Origin: Glaciecola petra
GTDB lineage: Bacteria; Pseudomonadota; Gammaproteobacteria; Enterobacterales; Alteromonadaceae
Assembly (NCBI RefSeq): GCF_031846345.1
Contig: NZ_JAVRHX010000008.1
Span: forward strand, 62,001-126,000
Reading direction: 5' to 3'
Length of the DNA stretch: 64,000 bases
In this document: piece after piece, positions 63,214 to 64,000 of the stretch
How the letters are laid out: each line of letters starts with the position of its first letter
How positions within the stretch are numbered: the first letter of the stretch is position 1
The notes under the pieces: generated by a model
Databases searched by the model: none
Seen by the model: the letters and a program-made list of their open reading frames with translations, nothing else
Told to the model about the DNA's origin: nothing
Translations under genes and position numbers: made by a program

Positions 63214-63603
63214 TCACCCCGCCGAGTATGCTGGCGAATAAATAGCGACAAAGGTTAATATCAATATAAGAGCAGCTGACACAAAACCCCCTATCGCTAC
63301 TTTTTTACTTAAATCAACAATCTGAGGTTTTTGACTGAGTTGATGTGTTTGTATAGCAATAAAAAACACCAAAGTGATACCAGGGAACACCCACCAAAAA
63401 TTAAAGGTATTGATAACCCAAAGGGAAATAGTGGGTAATTCTGCCCCCAAACCTTCAAAAATATCAATAAATTCAGGTAATAAGGCATTAACCACCCCAA
63501 CTACTATGATCAACACCAAAGTAGCGGCAAGAGACAAATTTTTAGCGGTGACTAAATTACCGGGCTGCGAAACCTTAGTCTGCGTAACCTGTTCTGTTGT
63601 CAT
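63214..63603 (-). CDS. Small three-helix membrane protein with a GspF-like segment
   Basis: A 129-residue protein with three hydrophobic segments (about 25-45, 62-82 and 100-120). The region after the first helix, LLPEFIDIFEGLGAELPTIS, closely resembles the stretch after the second membrane helix of GspF/PilC-type secretion proteins (FxxMFxxxGAELPxxT). The similarity is short and no secretion genes are near, so the name is not transferred. Function unknown. Confidence 0.6.
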   Translation of the reverse strand: MTTEQVTQTKVSQPGNLVTAKNLSLAATLVLIIVVGVVNALLPEFIDIFEGLGAELPTISLWVINTFNFWWVFPGITLVFFIAIQTHQLSQKPQIVDLSKKVAIGGFVSAALILILTFVAIYSPAYSAG

Positions 63604-63657
63604 TATGTTTACACCTCTTTCTACAGCAGTCTATTGAAGCAATAATGTATATAGAGT

Positions 63658-63978
63658 TTACGCGAGCAATAGCCTAATCACAATCTGTGAAACAAAATTG
63701 GCAACTAGGACCGCAAAAGAAAAACCGATAATTTTCATCCAAGAAAATTGCGTCATAATTTTTAACATGACAAGCGGCACAAAAAAGTATGCAAGCTCGA
63801 ATATCAAGAGTGCTTGAATGGGCAAGCCAAATTGCGATACGAGCAAAGAGCCGCCAAAAAGTATAAATGCAGGCACCAAAACAAAAGCAATAGCTGTAAA
63901 CCCATCTAAAACTTCGTCTTTATCAATTAGCTTAATAAGACACCAAACCAAACATACACATATTGCTAGTTGGATCAT
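63658..63978 (-). CDS. Unrecognised small membrane protein
   Basis: A 106-residue protein with four hydrophobic segments (IQLAICVCLVWCLIKLI, AFVLVPAFILFGGSLLVSQF, QALLIFELAYFFVPLVMLKI and IGFSFAVLVANFVSQIVIRL). CAGGAAGG lies just before the start. It is the first of the four-gene minus-strand group at the window end. I know no family for it. Confidence 0.6.
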   Translation of the reverse strand: MIQLAICVCLVWCLIKLIDKDEVLDGFTAIAFVLVPAFILFGGSLLVSQFGLPIQALLIFELAYFFVPLVMLKIMTQFSWMKIIGFSFAVLVANFVSQIVIRLLLA

Positions 63979-64000
63979 TTACCTTCCTGAATGCGATTAA

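Overview
The window looks like chromosomal core DNA of a marine gammaproteobacterium of the Alteromonadales (Glaciecola/Paraglaciecola/Alteromonas-like). This placement is inferred from gene order and gene families, not from a search. The supporting signs are gammaproteobacterial blocks (rplM-rpsI-petABC-sspAB, relA-mazG, recO/pdxJ/acpS, xerD-dsbC, djlA/lptD-surA-pdxA-rsmA-apaG-apaH), AT-rich DNA, a Gram-negative (class GN) sortase locus of the kind known from marine proteobacteria, a large TonB receptor with an ECF sigma factor, and LytTR and Reg_prop proteins.

Layout. 0-7 kb: the end of a dolP-like BON protein, a 1198-residue lipoprotein with a PKD-like domain and FG-GAP/VCBS-like calcium loops, a small outer-membrane barrel divergent from a membrane LytTR regulator, and an aromatic amino acid permease with no obvious start codon. 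7-12.5 kb (minus strand): rplM-rpsI, then petABC (cytochrome bc1), then sspA-sspB. 12.5-23 kb (minus): recJ-recO, rhlE, pdxJ-acpS-rlmD, a methyltransferase, relA and a half-length mazG. 23-30 kb: the complete proteobacterial dedicated sortase system, with histidine kinase and response regulator on the minus strand, and OmpA-like PdsO, a VIT/vWA sortase substrate and the sortase on the plus strand. It lies between dsbC and recJ, which are neighbours (xerD-dsbC-recJ) in E. coli. 30-40 kb: dsbC, xerD, a broken Reg_prop sensor gene, djlA, and the lptD to apaH block. 40-49 kb: a chemoreceptor, a tiny Pmp3-type membrane protein, lysC, a DUF192 protein, acnB and a PQQ-type sugar dehydrogenase. 49-57.6 kb: an acyl-CoA ligase with an SRPBCC protein, an exported M17 aminopeptidase, and a likely operon of a DASS transporter, an SGNH-like protein, ChrA and a GNAT enzyme. 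57.7-64 kb: a TonB receptor with an ECF sigma factor and an unusually short FecR-like anti-sigma factor, then four small membrane or exported proteins of unknown role.

How they work together. Most genes are housekeeping: translation, respiration, (p)ppGpp synthesis, recombination and repair, vitamin B6, envelope biogenesis (LptD, SurA, DsbC, DjlA). The two accessory systems of note are the sortase locus, predicted to sense a periplasmic signal and anchor or process one VIT/vWA protein, and the ECF/anti-sigma/TonB receptor locus, in which both usual signalling domains (receptor STN and anti-sigma FecR domain) appear to be absent. No tRNA, rRNA, CRISPR array, insertion sequence or prophage was recognised.
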